In this document: positions 1 through 8,517 of the stretch, piece after piece
How positions within the stretch are numbered: the first letter of the stretch is position 1
Layout of the letters: the number at the start of each line of letters is the position of its first letter
From: Streptomyces himastatinicus ATCC 53653
Lineage (GTDB): Bacteria > Actinomycetota > Actinomycetes > Streptomycetales > Streptomycetaceae
Assembly (NCBI RefSeq): GCF_000158915.1
Contig: NZ_GG657754.1
Location: 9,521,114-9,559,188, forward strand
Direction of reading: 5' to 3'
Length of the DNA: 38,075 nucleotides
Notes under the pieces: model-generated
Told to the model about the DNA's origin: nothing
The model's database searches: none
Seen by the model: the letters and a program-made list of their open reading frames with translations, nothing else
Translations under genes and position numbers: made by a program

Positions 1-114
1 TTCGGCGAGCGCCCCGGACATCGCGCGCTCGCCGGTCACCGGGCGCCCGGTGAGGCGGGCCGCCGCCGCGCCCGGGCCTTCGCCGGTTCCGGCCGGGTCC
101 GGAGCGGCGGTCAT
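1..114 (-). CDS. Partial CDS, probable fructosamine kinase/phosphotransferase family N-terminus
   Basis: Only the first 38 codons lie in the window; the gene runs off the left edge. It starts at ATG 114, overlapping the stop of the phosphatase gene in an ATGA arrangement, so the two are probably translationally coupled. The visible product has an Ala/Gly/Pro-rich start followed by a segment reading LTGRPVTGERAMSGALAE. This resembles the start of actinobacterial fructosamine kinase-like phosphotransferases, which often sit next to this phosphatase in Streptomyces. No catalytic residue is visible, so the family call rests on the short N-terminal resemblance and the neighbour. Confidence 0.45.
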   Translation of the reverse strand, partial: MTAAPDPAGTGEGPGAAAARLTGRPVTGERAMSGALAE

Positions 115-575
115 GCGTCCACGCGCTCGCGCGCCCAGGCGAGCAGGCCGGGCGTCGCGGCTTCGATCATGTCCAGCACCGTGTCGAATCCCTTCGGGCC
201 GCCGTAGTACGGATCGGGTACGTCCAGGTCGCCCGTCGCGTGCGGGTCGAAGGACCGCAGCATCCGGACCCGCGACGGGTCGTCGACCAGGCGGCGCAGC
301 GCCCGCTCGTGGCCGCCGTCCATCGCCAGGAACAGGTCGGCGTCCAGATGCTCGGCGCCGACCTGGGCCGCGACGTGCTCGACCGGATAGCCGCGCCGGA
401 CCAGCACCTCACCGGCCCGTTCGTCGACGGCCTCGCCGACGTGCCAGGGCCCGATACCGGCACTGGTGACCCGTACCGCGCCGTCGAGCCCCGCGCGGCG
501 CAGATGCTCGGCGAAGACCAGCGCGGCGGACGGTGAGCGGCAGATGTTCCCGCTACAGACAAAGCAGATGTGCAC
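111..575 (-). CDS. ptpA: Low-molecular-weight protein-tyrosine phosphatase
   Basis: A 154-aa cytoplasmic phosphatase of the usual family length that dephosphorylates phosphotyrosine. The P-loop signature C-x5-R-S is at residues 7-14 (CSGNICRS: nucleophile Cys7, Arg13), and the general-acid Asp lies in the C-terminal DPYY motif. GTG 575 is chosen because the family begins one or two residues before the hydrophobic strand leading to the P-loop; an upstream extension of 40 low-complexity residues is not credible. It is followed without a gap by a kinase-like gene (ATGA overlap) and is divergent from a MarR gene. The S. coelicolor homologue is called ptpA. Family certain; the physiological substrate cannot be read from sequence. 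Confidence 0.9.
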   Translation of the reverse strand: MHICFVCSGNICRSPSAALVFAEHLRRAGLDGAVRVTSAGIGPWHVGEAVDERAGEVLVRRGYPVEHVAAQVGAEHLDADLFLAMDGGHERALRRLVDDPSRVRMLRSFDPHATGDLDVPDPYYGGPKGFDTVLDMIEAATPGLLAWARERVDA

Positions 576-693
576 GGCCCCCAGCGTAGGGCCGTATCCC
601 CCGGCGCCGGGGGACGGGGCGGGACGCGGGCCGCGTTCCCGCCGTGCGCCGGACGGTAGCCAGGCCTCGGCCGGTCCCGCCGCCACCGACGAC

Positions 694-1125
694 ATGCTGG
701 CGAGCCAGCCCGTCGGCTACTGGACCGGCCTGGCCCACACCACCGTCACCCGGCATCTGCGCGACGCGATGGCCAGGATCGACGTCACCCAGCCGCAGTA
801 CTGGGTGCTCAACTGCGTGCACTCCTGGCCCGCCGCGCCGAGCCGCGAGGAGGTGGCGGCCCAACTGACACCTCTCGCGGACGGCCCGTACGAGATCCCC
901 CGCGTCCTCGACCAGTTGCTGCACCGCGGCTGGCTCCACGCCGACGCCGGCGACCGCCTGCACCTCACCGACGCGGGTGAGGCCGCCCGCGTGACGCTGC
1001 GTGCCCTCGTCACCGAACTGCGCGCCGCCGTCCACGAGGGCGTCGGCGACGAGGAGTACGTGGCCGCCCTGAAGGTGCTGCGCACGATGGTCGCCAACGT
1101 CCAGCGCGCCGAAAGCCTCAGCTGA
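694..1125 (+). CDS. MarR-like winged-helix transcriptional regulator
   Basis: A 143-aa protein with a MarR-type layout: an N-terminal dimerisation helix (about residues 5-35), a winged helix (about 40-105, including REEVAAQL and a recognition-helix region around PRVLDQLLHRGW), and a C-terminal helix. It probably binds DNA as a dimer and senses a small ligand. ATG 694 is chosen because upstream in-frame sequence is low complexity and antisense to the phosphatase gene. Its stop overlaps the stop of the convergent carboxylesterase by 8 bp (1118-1125), so the tail-to-tail transcripts overlap. The target is unknown; the divergent phosphatase gene and itself are the simplest candidates. Confidence 0.75.
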   Translation: MLASQPVGYWTGLAHTTVTRHLRDAMARIDVTQPQYWVLNCVHSWPAAPSREEVAAQLTPLADGPYEIPRVLDQLLHRGWLHADAGDRLHLTDAGEAARVTLRALVTELRAAVHEGVGDEEYVAALKVLRTMVANVQRAESLS

Positions 1126-2668
1126 GCAGCGGCAGGGCCGGGAAGGTGTGGTCCTGCCAGAGGAGCCGGGAGACCTCCTCCGGGTAGGCGGTGATCTCGG
1201 GTTCCGCGTCGAAGACCTGGGTCAGGCGGCGGTCCGGGTCGTACGCGGGCCAGCCCGGGTCGCCCGTCGTCGCGAACCCGGTCCAGGCCGTGCGGAAGCG
1301 GGACGACAGGGCCTCGGCCTCCGGCGAGGGGCCGGAGCCGTCGAACAGCAGCAGGCCGAGGTCGGCGTCGAAGGTGCCGAACAGCAGCGGTATGTCCAGG
1401 CCGTGGCAGGCGCCCATGACGCCGCCGCCCGCCGGGGCGGGCCAGGTCAGCTCGTACACGTGCGCCCGGCCTCCCCCGGCCACCTGGGCCTCGGCCAGCC
1501 GCAGCGAGGGCATGTGGAACAGCCAGTCGGACTGGACCCGTTCGTGGAGTTCGGCGGGCGAGGCGTCGGGGAAGGCGGCGCGATAGGCCCGTTCCCCGTC
1601 CGGGCCCGGCGCGAACGCGCGCAGCGCGGCCGCCGCTTCCTCCTCGCCCGCCAGCCCGAGCTGCTCGCCGAGGGCGAGGAACAGCCGGTACTCGTCGCGG
1701 TTGTGCCCGGCGATCAGCTCCACGTCGCGGGCCGAGCCCGCCGCCAGCGCCTGCCACGGGGTGGTCGGCAGCACCTCGCCGTCCACGACCGGCGCGAAGG
1801 GGGTCAGGGTGTGCACGACCTGCCCCCAGCGCTCCTGGTACTGGCGCATCTTCGGGCCCAGCGCCTCGCCCGCGGAGGGCAGCCGGCGCGGATCCACCGT
1901 GGACAGATCGGCGGCCGTCGGCCGCAGACCCGCCTCGGCGGCGAGGGCGCCCGCGATGTCCCGGGCCAGCTCGCCGGAGAAGTACGTGCCCGGCACGCTC
2001 TGCGCGATGGCGCGCCGGAACAGCCCAGCCGCGCTCGGCATGGCCAGCAGCGAGGCGACCGACCCGGCTCCGGCCGACTCCCCGAAGACGGTGACCCGGC
2101 CGGGGTCGCCGCCGAACGCCGCGATGTTCTCCCGCACCCATTCCAGGGCCGCGACCTGGTCGAGCAGACCGCGGTTGGCGGGCGCCCCGTCGATCTGGGC
2201 GAAGCCCTCGATGCCGACCCGGTAGTTGAGGGTGACCACGACGACGTCGCCGTCACGGGCGATGCGCCGGGCGTCGTAGCCGGGGCTGCCGGAGTGGCCG
2301 AGCTTGTAGGCGCCGCCGTAGATCCACACCATCACGGGGCGGCGGGCGGCCGGGTCCGGCTCGGGCGTCCACACGTTGACCGTCAGCCAGTCGTCGCCCG
2401 TCGGCGCCTCCAGGACCCCGGCGCGGCTCATGAACCCCGACTCCTGCGGGGGCGGCGGCCCGAAGGCGTACGCGTCCCGCGTGCCCTCCCAGGCGCGCAC
2501 GGGGCGCGGCGCCTGGAACCGCGCGTCGCCCACCGGCGGCTCGGCGAACGGGATGCCGCGGAACACGGCCAGACCGCCCTCCCGGCGGCCGCGCACCGCA
2601 CCGGCGGCGGCACGCACCACGGGCTCGGCGGACCCGGTTGCCGACTCGCTGGACTCGGCTGTCGTCAT
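1118..2668 (-). CDS. Type B carboxylesterase (para-nitrobenzyl esterase family)
   Basis: A 516-aa alpha/beta-hydrolase of the COesterase family that hydrolyses carboxylic esters. The catalytic triad is visible: Ser198 in GESAGAG, Glu326 in HNRDEYRLF, and His422 in CHGLDIPLLFG. The oxyanion-hole YGGA is at about 117-120, and the family N-terminal GIPFAEPPVGDARF at about 38-51. ATG 2668 was chosen because it gives the usual N-terminus (residue 1 about 20 before the first conserved strand). No signal peptide is evident, so it is probably cytoplasmic. It is a single gene, convergent with the MarR gene. Substrate unknown. Confidence 0.9.
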   Translation of the reverse strand: MTTAESSESATGSAEPVVRAAAGAVRGRREGGLAVFRGIPFAEPPVGDARFQAPRPVRAWEGTRDAYAFGPPPPQESGFMSRAGVLEAPTGDDWLTVNVWTPEPDPAARRPVMVWIYGGAYKLGHSGSPGYDARRIARDGDVVVVTLNYRVGIEGFAQIDGAPANRGLLDQVAALEWVRENIAAFGGDPGRVTVFGESAGAGSVASLLAMPSAAGLFRRAIAQSVPGTYFSGELARDIAGALAAEAGLRPTAADLSTVDPRRLPSAGEALGPKMRQYQERWGQVVHTLTPFAPVVDGEVLPTTPWQALAAGSARDVELIAGHNRDEYRLFLALGEQLGLAGEEEAAAALRAFAPGPDGERAYRAAFPDASPAELHERVQSDWLFHMPSLRLAEAQVAGGGRAHVYELTWPAPAGGGVMGACHGLDIPLLFGTFDADLGLLLFDGSGPSPEAEALSSRFRTAWTGFATTGDPGWPAYDPDRRLTQVFDAEPEITAYPEEVSRLLWQDHTFPALPLLS

Positions 2669-2756
2669 CGATGACTCCTCACGGTTCCTGGTGAACACGT
2701 CTGGAGCCACGATGCCCGAGCCGCGCACGGATTCTCCCGGCGGGGGTGCGACGCAC

Positions 2757-2786
2757 TTGGCGCGGCAGGCGGAAGAGGCGGATAGT
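2757..2786 (+). promoter_or_regulatory. Candidate vegetative promoter for the small membrane-protein gene
   Basis: TTGGCG (2757-2762) and GATAGT (2781-2786) are separated by 18 bp, resembling an HrdB-type -35/-10 pair, and lie about 36 bp upstream of the ATG at 2822. Such weak matches are common in high-GC DNA, so this is a tentative call. Confidence 0.3.
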
Positions 2787-2821
2787 GGAGGTGGAGCTCT
2801 CCCGAGAGATCGGAGGACGCC

Positions 2822-2977
2822 ATGATTGTCCTCGGGATCATTCTCCTCATCATCGGTCTGCTGACCGGCATCTCCGTTCTGTGGACGATCGGCATCGTCC
2901 TGCTCGTCATCGGGGCGGTCCTGTGGGCCCTGGGCGCCGCAGGACACGCGGTCGCCGGACGCCGGCACTTCTACTAG
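2822..2977 (+). CDS. Small two-helix membrane protein, DUF6131-like
   Basis: A 51-aa protein beginning MIVLGIILLIIGLL, with two hydrophobic segments (about residues 2-21 and 22-41) and a short basic tail ending AGRRHFY. This pattern matches the small actinobacterial DUF6131 membrane proteins as I know them; their function is not established. A good ribosome-binding site (GGAGGA at about 2812-2817) stands 4-5 bases before ATG 2822, supporting real translation. It is monocistronic and convergent with the LysR gene (11 bp between stops). Confidence 0.8.
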   Translation: MIVLGIILLIIGLLTGISVLWTIGIVLLVIGAVLWALGAAGHAVAGRRHFY

Positions 2978-2987
2978 AGACGCGGGC

Positions 2988-3842
2988 TCACCCCGTGCGG
3001 TACAGGGCGGTGATCAGCTCGATCACCGCCTGCCCCGCGGGATGCGGATCGTCCCGCCACCAGCCCAGCCGCACCGCGATCGGCTCGGCGTCGCGCACCG
3101 GCCGGTACACGATGCCGGGCCGCGGATACTGGTGCGCGGTCGACTCCGCCGTCATCCCCACGCAGCGGCCCGTGGAGATCAGATTGAGCCAGTCGTCGAC
3201 GTCATGGGTCTCCTCGGTGTCCGGGCGGGAGCCGGGCGGCCACAGCTCGGGGGTGGTGGTGCCGGTCCGCCGGTCGACCAATAGCGTGCGGTCGCTGATG
3301 TCGGCGAGCCGGATGGAGCGGCGCCGGGCCAGGGCGTCGTCCGCCGCCATCGCGCACAGCCGCCGTTCCAGCCCCACGATGGCCGAGTCGAAGCGCTGGT
3401 CCTCCAGTGGCCTGCGCAGTACGGCCAGGTCGCAGGCCCCCTCCGCCAGACCGGCGGTGGTGGCGTTGACGCGGACGAGGTGGAGATCGGTCTCCGGATG
3501 GGCGGCGGCCCAGCGGCGCTGGAAGGCGGGGGTGTGACTGCCCAGCGCCGACCACGCGTAGCCGATCCGCAGCCGCGTATGACCCGACGTGGCCTCCCGC
3601 ACCAGATGGTCCACCTCCCCGAGCACCCGCCGGGCCTGTGCCACCACCCGAAGCCCGGTGCCGGTCGGGGTCACCGTCCGGGAGGTACGCCGCAACAGGC
3701 GCACCCCGAGGGCGCGTTCGAGCGAGGCCAGCGTGCGGGACACGGCCGCCTGGGAGACCCCGAGCGCGATCGCGGCATCGGTGAAGGTTCCCTCGTCCAC
3801 GATCGCGACGAGACAGCGCAACTGCCGTAGCTCCACATCCAT
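2988..3842 (-). CDS. LysR-family transcriptional regulator, divergent from an EamA exporter
   Basis: A 284-aa LysR-type regulator. Residues 1-60 form the winged helix (VELRQLRCLVAIVDEGTFTD, then SQAAVSRTLASLERALG), and about 88-284 the periplasmic-binding-like ligand domain. ATG 3842 is chosen because the family begins immediately before the first helix; the open frame upstream runs through the divergent promoter. It is divergent from the EamA transporter gene with only 68 bp between starts, the classic arrangement in which a LysR protein regulates its own gene and the exporter beside it. Ligand not predictable. Confidence 0.88.
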   Translation of the reverse strand: MDVELRQLRCLVAIVDEGTFTDAAIALGVSQAAVSRTLASLERALGVRLLRRTSRTVTPTGTGLRVVAQARRVLGEVDHLVREATSGHTRLRIGYAWSALGSHTPAFQRRWAAAHPETDLHLVRVNATTAGLAEGACDLAVLRRPLEDQRFDSAIVGLERRLCAMAADDALARRRSIRLADISDRTLLVDRRTGTTTPELWPPGSRPDTEETHDVDDWLNLISTGRCVGMTAESTAHQYPRPGIVYRPVRDAEPIAVRLGWWRDDPHPAGQAVIELITALYRTG

Positions 3843-3876
3843 AACCCAAGCGTATAGGTACGGCGTCCAACGCATT

Positions 3877-3884
3877 TTGCGCAA
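3877..3884. promoter_or_regulatory. Small palindrome in the LysR/EamA divergent promoter
   Basis: The perfect 8-bp palindrome TTGCGCAA sits in the 68-bp region between the divergent starts at 3842 and 3911. It is a candidate half of a LysR site, but it is short and has no second copy nearby, so the call is weak. Confidence 0.25.
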
Positions 3885-3910
3885 CGGTCGCGCGTCCGCA
3901 CGATCGGGGT

Positions 3911-4849
3911 ATGGACGCAGCCCACGCCCCCGCTTCCGCTCCTGCCCCCGCCCAGCCGACCGCCACGTCACACCGCACCGGCCCTGACCTGCCGGACGCC
4001 CCGGGCCGGAAACCGTCCGGGCACTCGCTGGCGGCTGTGCTCACCATGGCCGGCAGCGGCCTGTCCAACCAGACCGGCGCCGCGATCGGCTCCCTCGCCT
4101 TTCCCGTGCTCGGAGCCTCCGGTGTCGTCGCGGTACGGCAGTACGTCGCGGCCATCGCCCTGCTGGCCGTCGGCCGCCCCCGCCTGCGGTCCTTCACCAA
4201 ACAGCAGTGGTGGCCGGTGCTGCTGCTGGCCCTGGTCTTCGGCGCGATGAACCTGTCCCTGTACAGCGCCATCGACCGCATCGGACTCGGGCTCGCGGTG
4301 ACCCTGGAGTTCCTCGGCCCGCTCACCATCGCGCTGTCCGCCTCCCACCGCCGTACGGACGCGTGCTGTGCGCTGGTCGCCCTGGCGGGCGTGGTCACCC
4401 TGATGCGTCCCCAGCCCTCCACCGACTACCTGGGCCTCGGCCTCGGGCTGCTGGCCGCCGCCTGCTGGGCGTCGTACATCCTGCTCAACCGCACCGTCGG
4501 CCGCCGCGTCCCCGGGGCGCAGGGGTCGGCGGCCGCCGCCGCGGTCTCCGCGGTGCTGTTCCTGCCCGTGGGGATCGCCATCGCCGTCCAGCACCCGCCG
4601 ACCGCGGGGGCCGCCGGTTACGCCATCGCCGCCGGTGTCCTCTCCTCCGCCGTGCCCTACCTCGCCGACCTGTTCACGCTGCGCCGCGTACCCGCCCAGA
4701 CCTTCGGGCTCTTCATGAGCGTCAACCCGGTCCTCGCCGCCGTCGTCGGATGGATCCTGCTCGGCCAGGGCCTGGGGTGGACCGAGTGGGCGAGCATCAG
4801 CGCCATCGTCGCGGCCAACGCGCTCAGCATCCTCACCTCCCGCGCGTGA
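3911..4849 (+). CDS. EamA/RhtA-type drug/metabolite transporter, probable amino-acid or metabolite exporter
   Basis: A 312-aa integral membrane protein with a hydrophilic Pro/Ala-rich N-terminus of about 38 residues followed by about ten hydrophobic segments, the duplicated EamA arrangement. Conserved family features include the SLYSAIDRIGLGLAVTLEFLGPL segment (shortened here: SAIDRIGLGLAVTLEF) after helix 3 and the C-terminal repeat ending MSVNPVLAAVVGWILLGQ. These resemble RhtA-type threonine/homoserine exporters. Export of amino acids or related metabolites is the family expectation; the substrate cannot be named. The gene probably responds to the divergent LysR regulator. Confidence 0.85.
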   Translation: MDAAHAPASAPAPAQPTATSHRTGPDLPDAPGRKPSGHSLAAVLTMAGSGLSNQTGAAIGSLAFPVLGASGVVAVRQYVAAIALLAVGRPRLRSFTKQQWWPVLLLALVFGAMNLSLYSAIDRIGLGLAVTLEFLGPLTIALSASHRRTDACCALVALAGVVTLMRPQPSTDYLGLGLGLLAAACWASYILLNRTVGRRVPGAQGSAAAAAVSAVLFLPVGIAIAVQHPPTAGAAGYAIAAGVLSSAVPYLADLFTLRRVPAQTFGLFMSVNPVLAAVVGWILLGQGLGWTEWASISAIVAANALSILTSRA

Positions 4850-4929
4850 CCACTGCTGAACCTCGCCCGCGTAGCCGTTGCTGAAAGCGCCTCACTTGCC
4901 GGTTTTGCGGGGTGCCGCCTAGAGTTGCC

Positions 4930-5110
4930 GCGCCGTGGTGTTCGGGAAGCCGGTGTGAAGCCGGAGCGGCCCTCGCCACTGTGATCGGGGAGTTCTCGTC
5001 CCGTTCCGCGGCCGCAGGACCGGGCCGCGGAGCCACTGGCCGCCTCGCGCGGCCGGGAAGGCAGGGGCGGTCGCGTCGACCCGTCAGCCAGGAGACCGGC
5101 CGCGGCATCT
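4930..5110 (+). promoter_or_regulatory. Cobalamin riboswitch (B12 element) upstream of the Ni/Co permease
   Basis: The leader carries the conserved blocks of the AdoCbl/B12 riboswitch in order: a GGGAAGCCGGTGTGAAGCCG block (about 4954-4973), GCCACTGT (about 4975-4982), a later GGGAAGGCAGG (about 5054-5064), and the B12 box CAGCCAGGAGACCGGCCG (5085-5102). The element ends about 45 nt before the ATG at 5147. Cobalamin binding would be expected to reduce expression of the downstream metal permease, probably by masking its ribosome-binding site. The call rests on motif order and spacing; the fold was not computed. Confidence 0.93.
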
Positions 5111-5146
5111 CACGAAGTGATCCACGAGGTGCTGGAGCGTGACCGC

Positions 5147-6247
5147 ATGACCCTGCCCACCGCATTCGCATGGCGGCGCGAGGACACCGTCCGGACCGCC
5201 GGGCTGCTGGCGGTGATCGTCGCCCTGCACGCCGTCGCCTTCGGTCTGCTCTTCCTGGTCGTCGTACCGCAGCACTACGAGGCGGGCGCCAAGACGTTCG
5301 GCGTCGGCCTCGGGATCACCGCGTACACCCTGGGCATGCGGCACGCCTTCGACGCCGACCACATCGCCGCCATCGACAACACCACCCGCAAGCTGATGGC
5401 CGACGGCAAGCGGCCGGTGTCGGTGGGTTTCTGGTTCGCGCTCGGCCACTCCAGCGTCGTGGTGCTGCTGGCCGCGCTGGTCGCCGGGGGTACGCAGCTG
5501 GCGGGCACCCTGGTGAACGAGGACTCCGGCACCCACCGGGTCCTCGGGATCATCGGCACCACCGTGTCCGGGACCTTCCTCTACCTCATCGCCGCGCTCA
5601 ACCTGGTCGCCCTGCTGGGCATCCTGCGGGTGTTCCGGGCGATGCGCGCCGGTCAGTTCGACGAGTCGGAGCTGGAGGCGCACCTGGACTCGCGCGGCTT
5701 CATGAACCGCGTCCTGGGCCGCTTCACGAAGTCCATCACCCGGCCCGGCCAGATGTACCCGCTCGGCTTCCTCTTCGGGCTCGGCTTCGACACCGCCACC
5801 GAGGTCACGCTGATGGTGATGGCGGGGAGCGGCGCCGCCGCTGGACTGCCCTGGTACGCCATCCTGTGCCTGCCGCTGCTGTTCGCCGCCGGGATGAGCC
5901 TGTTCGACACCCTCGACGGCACCTTCATGAACTTCGCCTACCAGTGGGCGTTCTCCAACCCCGTGCGCAAGGTGTTCTACAACCTGGCCATCACCGGTCT
6001 GTCGATCGCGGTGGCCTTCCTCATCGGCACCATCGAGCTGGTCGGTGTCCTCCACGACAAGCTCGCCCTGCGGGACGCCGTCACCGGCTGGATCTCCGGG
6101 CTGAACCTGGACAACGTCGGGTTCGTCATCGTCGGCCTGTTCGTCGTGGTGTGGGCCGCGGCGCTGGCCTACTGGCGGATCGCCAAGGTCGAACAGCGCT
6201 GGGCCGTCCGCCCCGCCCCGGCCGCCGCGGACGCCGACGGCGGCTGA
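5147..6247 (+). CDS. HoxN/HupN/NixA-family nickel/cobalt permease
   Basis: A 366-aa membrane protein with about eight hydrophobic segments, close to the usual NiCoT length. The metal-selectivity signature HAFDADHIAAIDN is at residues 66-78 (His66, Asp71, His72), and a second family motif reads LGFDTATE. It imports Co2+ and/or Ni2+ across the cytoplasmic membrane. The B12 riboswitch directly upstream argues that cobalt for cobalamin is the relevant ion. ATG 5147 is preferred over an in-frame GTG at 5117 because a GGAG lies about 10 bases before it. It is probably monocistronic, with 134 bp to the next gene. Confidence 0.92.
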   Translation: MTLPTAFAWRREDTVRTAGLLAVIVALHAVAFGLLFLVVVPQHYEAGAKTFGVGLGITAYTLGMRHAFDADHIAAIDNTTRKLMADGKRPVSVGFWFALGHSSVVVLLAALVAGGTQLAGTLVNEDSGTHRVLGIIGTTVSGTFLYLIAALNLVALLGILRVFRAMRAGQFDESELEAHLDSRGFMNRVLGRFTKSITRPGQMYPLGFLFGLGFDTATEVTLMVMAGSGAAAGLPWYAILCLPLLFAAGMSLFDTLDGTFMNFAYQWAFSNPVRKVFYNLAITGLSIAVAFLIGTIELVGVLHDKLALRDAVTGWISGLNLDNVGFVIVGLFVVVWAAALAYWRIAKVEQRWAVRPAPAAADADGG

Positions 6248-6381
6248 CTCCGGGCCCGGGGCCGGGACGCCCGTCCGGGTGACTGTGCCGGGGCGCGCCC
6301 GGCATGGCGGCCGCGGAACGGGAACCCGCATGGTGGCGCCCGGACCGTCCGGCCGCGCCGCACCGGGAAGGCGGTAACGCT

Positions 6382-8358
6382 ATGGGTCTGCCCCATGGCC
6401 ACGCACACGGCACCGTGACGCAGCGGCTGATCGGCGACCACCTCGTGTCCGGCCGCATGGAGCCGGGGGAGGAGATCGCGCTGCGCGTGGACCAGACGCT
6501 CACCCAGGACGCCACCGGCACCCTGGTGATGCAGGAGCTGGAGGCGCTGGCGCTGGACCGGGTCCGTACGCAGGTCAGCGTCCAGTACGTCGACCACAAC
6601 ATCCTCCAGGCCGACGAGCGCAACGCCGAGGACCATCTCTTCCTGCGCTCGGCCGCCCGCCGCTTCGGCCTGTGGTTCTCCAAACCCGGCAACGGTGTCT
6701 CCCACCCGACGCATATGCAGCACTTCGGCGCCCCCGGCAGAACGCTCGCCGGATCCGACTCCCACACCTGCGCGGGCGGCTCCCTGGGCATGCTGGCGAT
6801 CGGCACCGGCGGCCTGGAAGTCGCCCTCGCCATGGCCGGACGGCCGCTCCACCTCACCATGCCGAGGATCTGGGGCATCCGGTTGACCGGGGAACTGCCG
6901 CCGTGGGTCAGTGCCAAGGACGTGATCCTGGAGATGCTGCGCCGTCACGGGGTGCAGGGCGGCGTCCACCGCGTACTGGAGTACCACGGGCCCGGCCTGG
7001 CCTCCCTGACCGCCATGGACCGGCACGTCATCGCGAACATGGGAGCGGAACTCGGCGCCACCACCACCGTCTTCCCCTCCGACGGGGCGGTGCGCGAATT
7101 CCTGGCGGGGGTGGGGCGGGGCGAGGACTACGTGGAGATCGTCGCGGACGAGGACGTCCGTTACGACCTCGACGAGGAGATCGACCTGTCGTCCCTGGAG
7201 CCGCTGATCGCACGCCCCACCTCCCCGGGAAACGTCGTGCCGGTCCGGGAGGCCGCCGGGGAGCCCATCGGGCAAGCGGTCCTCGGCTCCTCCGCCAACC
7301 CCGGGTTCCGCGACTTCGCCGTACCGGCGGCCATGGTGGCGGGGCGGCAGACGGCGCCCGAGGTGAGCTTCGACATCAACCCGACCTCCCGCGAGATCCT
7401 CCAGGACCTGACGCGGTCCGGTGCCACGTTCGACCTCATTGCCGCCGGTGGCCGCATCCACCAGTCGGGCTGTCTGGGCTGCATCGGCATGGGCCAGGCC
7501 CCGGCGGCGGGGCGCAATTCGCTGCGTACGTTCCCGCGCAACTTCCCCGGCCGCTCCGGCACCGAGGACGACGCGGTGTGGCTGTGCTCACCGGAGACCG
7601 CCACGGCCTCCGCGCTGACCGGCGTCATCACGGATCCGCGCGACTGGGCCGACCGCCTGTCGGCGTCCCCGCCCGCACCGGCCGCCCCCGCACCGGCGTC
7701 GGTCAACGACGCCATGCTGGAGCCGCCGCTGCCGCCGGACGAGGCCCGCCGCGTCCAGCTGCGCCGCGGCCCCAACATCTCCGCGCTGCCCGATCTCGAT
7801 CCGCTGCCCGACACCCTGGAAGGCCCGGTGCTCCTCAAGGCCGGTGACGACGTCTCGACCGACGAGATCTCCCCGGCCGGGGCGAAGGCCCTGCCCTACC
7901 GGTCCAACATCCCGAAGCTGGCCGAGTTCACCCTGACCCGGCTGGACCCCGACTACCCCCGGCGTGCCGCGTCGGTCCGGGACGACACCGGACACCTCAT
8001 CGTCGCCGGGGAGAACTACGGCCAGGGCTCGTCCCGTGAACACGCCGCCATCACCCCGCGGTACCTCGGACTACGGGCGGTCATCGCCAAGTCGTACGCC
8101 CGCATCCACTGGCAGAACCTCGCCAACTTCGGCGTCCTCGCCCTCGAATTCGACGACCCCGGCGACTACGAGCGCATCGGGACCGACGACCGGCTGCGGC
8201 TGCCCGGTCTGCACGCGGCCCTCGCCCGGACGGACGATCCGACGCTCCGGGTGCGCAACGTCACCCGGGACGAGGAATACCTGCTGCGCCACCGGCTCTC
8301 CCCGCGGCAGTGCGAGGCGATCCTCGCGGGCGGCATCATCCCGGCCCTGGCCCGCTGA
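6382..8358 (+). CDS. Aconitase-family hydratase, short (Aquifex-type, about 660 aa) form
   Basis: A 658-aa member of the aconitase superfamily, near the length of the short monomeric subgroup. The N-terminal domains carry DQTLTQDATGTL, HNILQADERN and SDSHTCAGG; the C-terminal swivel domain carries GDDVSTDEISPAG and GENYGQGSSREHAA. Expected activity is citrate/isocitrate or a similar stereospecific hydratase. Two iron-sulfur cysteines are present in GCLGCIGMG (Cys364, Cys367), but the first canonical ligand is missing: the usual GSCTNS reads GSSANPG, with Ser304 at the Cys position. This may be a subgroup trait. ATG 6382 is preceded by GGAAGGCGG. It is convergent with the ANTAR/aconitase pair. 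True substrate uncertain. Confidence 0.85.
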   Translation: MGLPHGHAHGTVTQRLIGDHLVSGRMEPGEEIALRVDQTLTQDATGTLVMQELEALALDRVRTQVSVQYVDHNILQADERNAEDHLFLRSAARRFGLWFSKPGNGVSHPTHMQHFGAPGRTLAGSDSHTCAGGSLGMLAIGTGGLEVALAMAGRPLHLTMPRIWGIRLTGELPPWVSAKDVILEMLRRHGVQGGVHRVLEYHGPGLASLTAMDRHVIANMGAELGATTTVFPSDGAVREFLAGVGRGEDYVEIVADEDVRYDLDEEIDLSSLEPLIARPTSPGNVVPVREAAGEPIGQAVLGSSANPGFRDFAVPAAMVAGRQTAPEVSFDINPTSREILQDLTRSGATFDLIAAGGRIHQSGCLGCIGMGQAPAAGRNSLRTFPRNFPGRSGTEDDAVWLCSPETATASALTGVITDPRDWADRLSASPPAPAAPAPASVNDAMLEPPLPPDEARRVQLRRGPNISALPDLDPLPDTLEGPVLLKAGDDVSTDEISPAGAKALPYRSNIPKLAEFTLTRLDPDYPRRAASVRDDTGHLIVAGENYGQGSSREHAAITPRYLGLRAVIAKSYARIHWQNLANFGVLALEFDDPGDYERIGTDDRLRLPGLHAALARTDDPTLRVRNVTRDEEYLLRHRLSPRQCEAILAGGIIPALAR

Positions 8359-8517
8359 CCGGTCGTCACTGATCGGGCCCGGCGTGCATGCATACGGGTC
8401 GGGGCGGTGGGTACTCGCCGCCCACGCTGTCCGCGAGTCCCCCGGGGGAACGGGATGGCCAGGCTCTTCCGGTCCAGAATGCGGGCCGGTGGAGCCGCCC
8501 TCTCAGCCGTACGGCGG

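Noticed and set aside
2665..2910. Minus-strand 81-codon frame opposite the small membrane protein
   Set aside because: No ribosome-binding site, and the opposite strand has a clear one with a hydrophobic two-helix product.
8438..8449. Perfect palindrome TCCCCCGGGGGA between the short aconitase and ANTAR genes
   Set aside because: No loop and no T-rich tract; considered as a terminator or site but not supportable.
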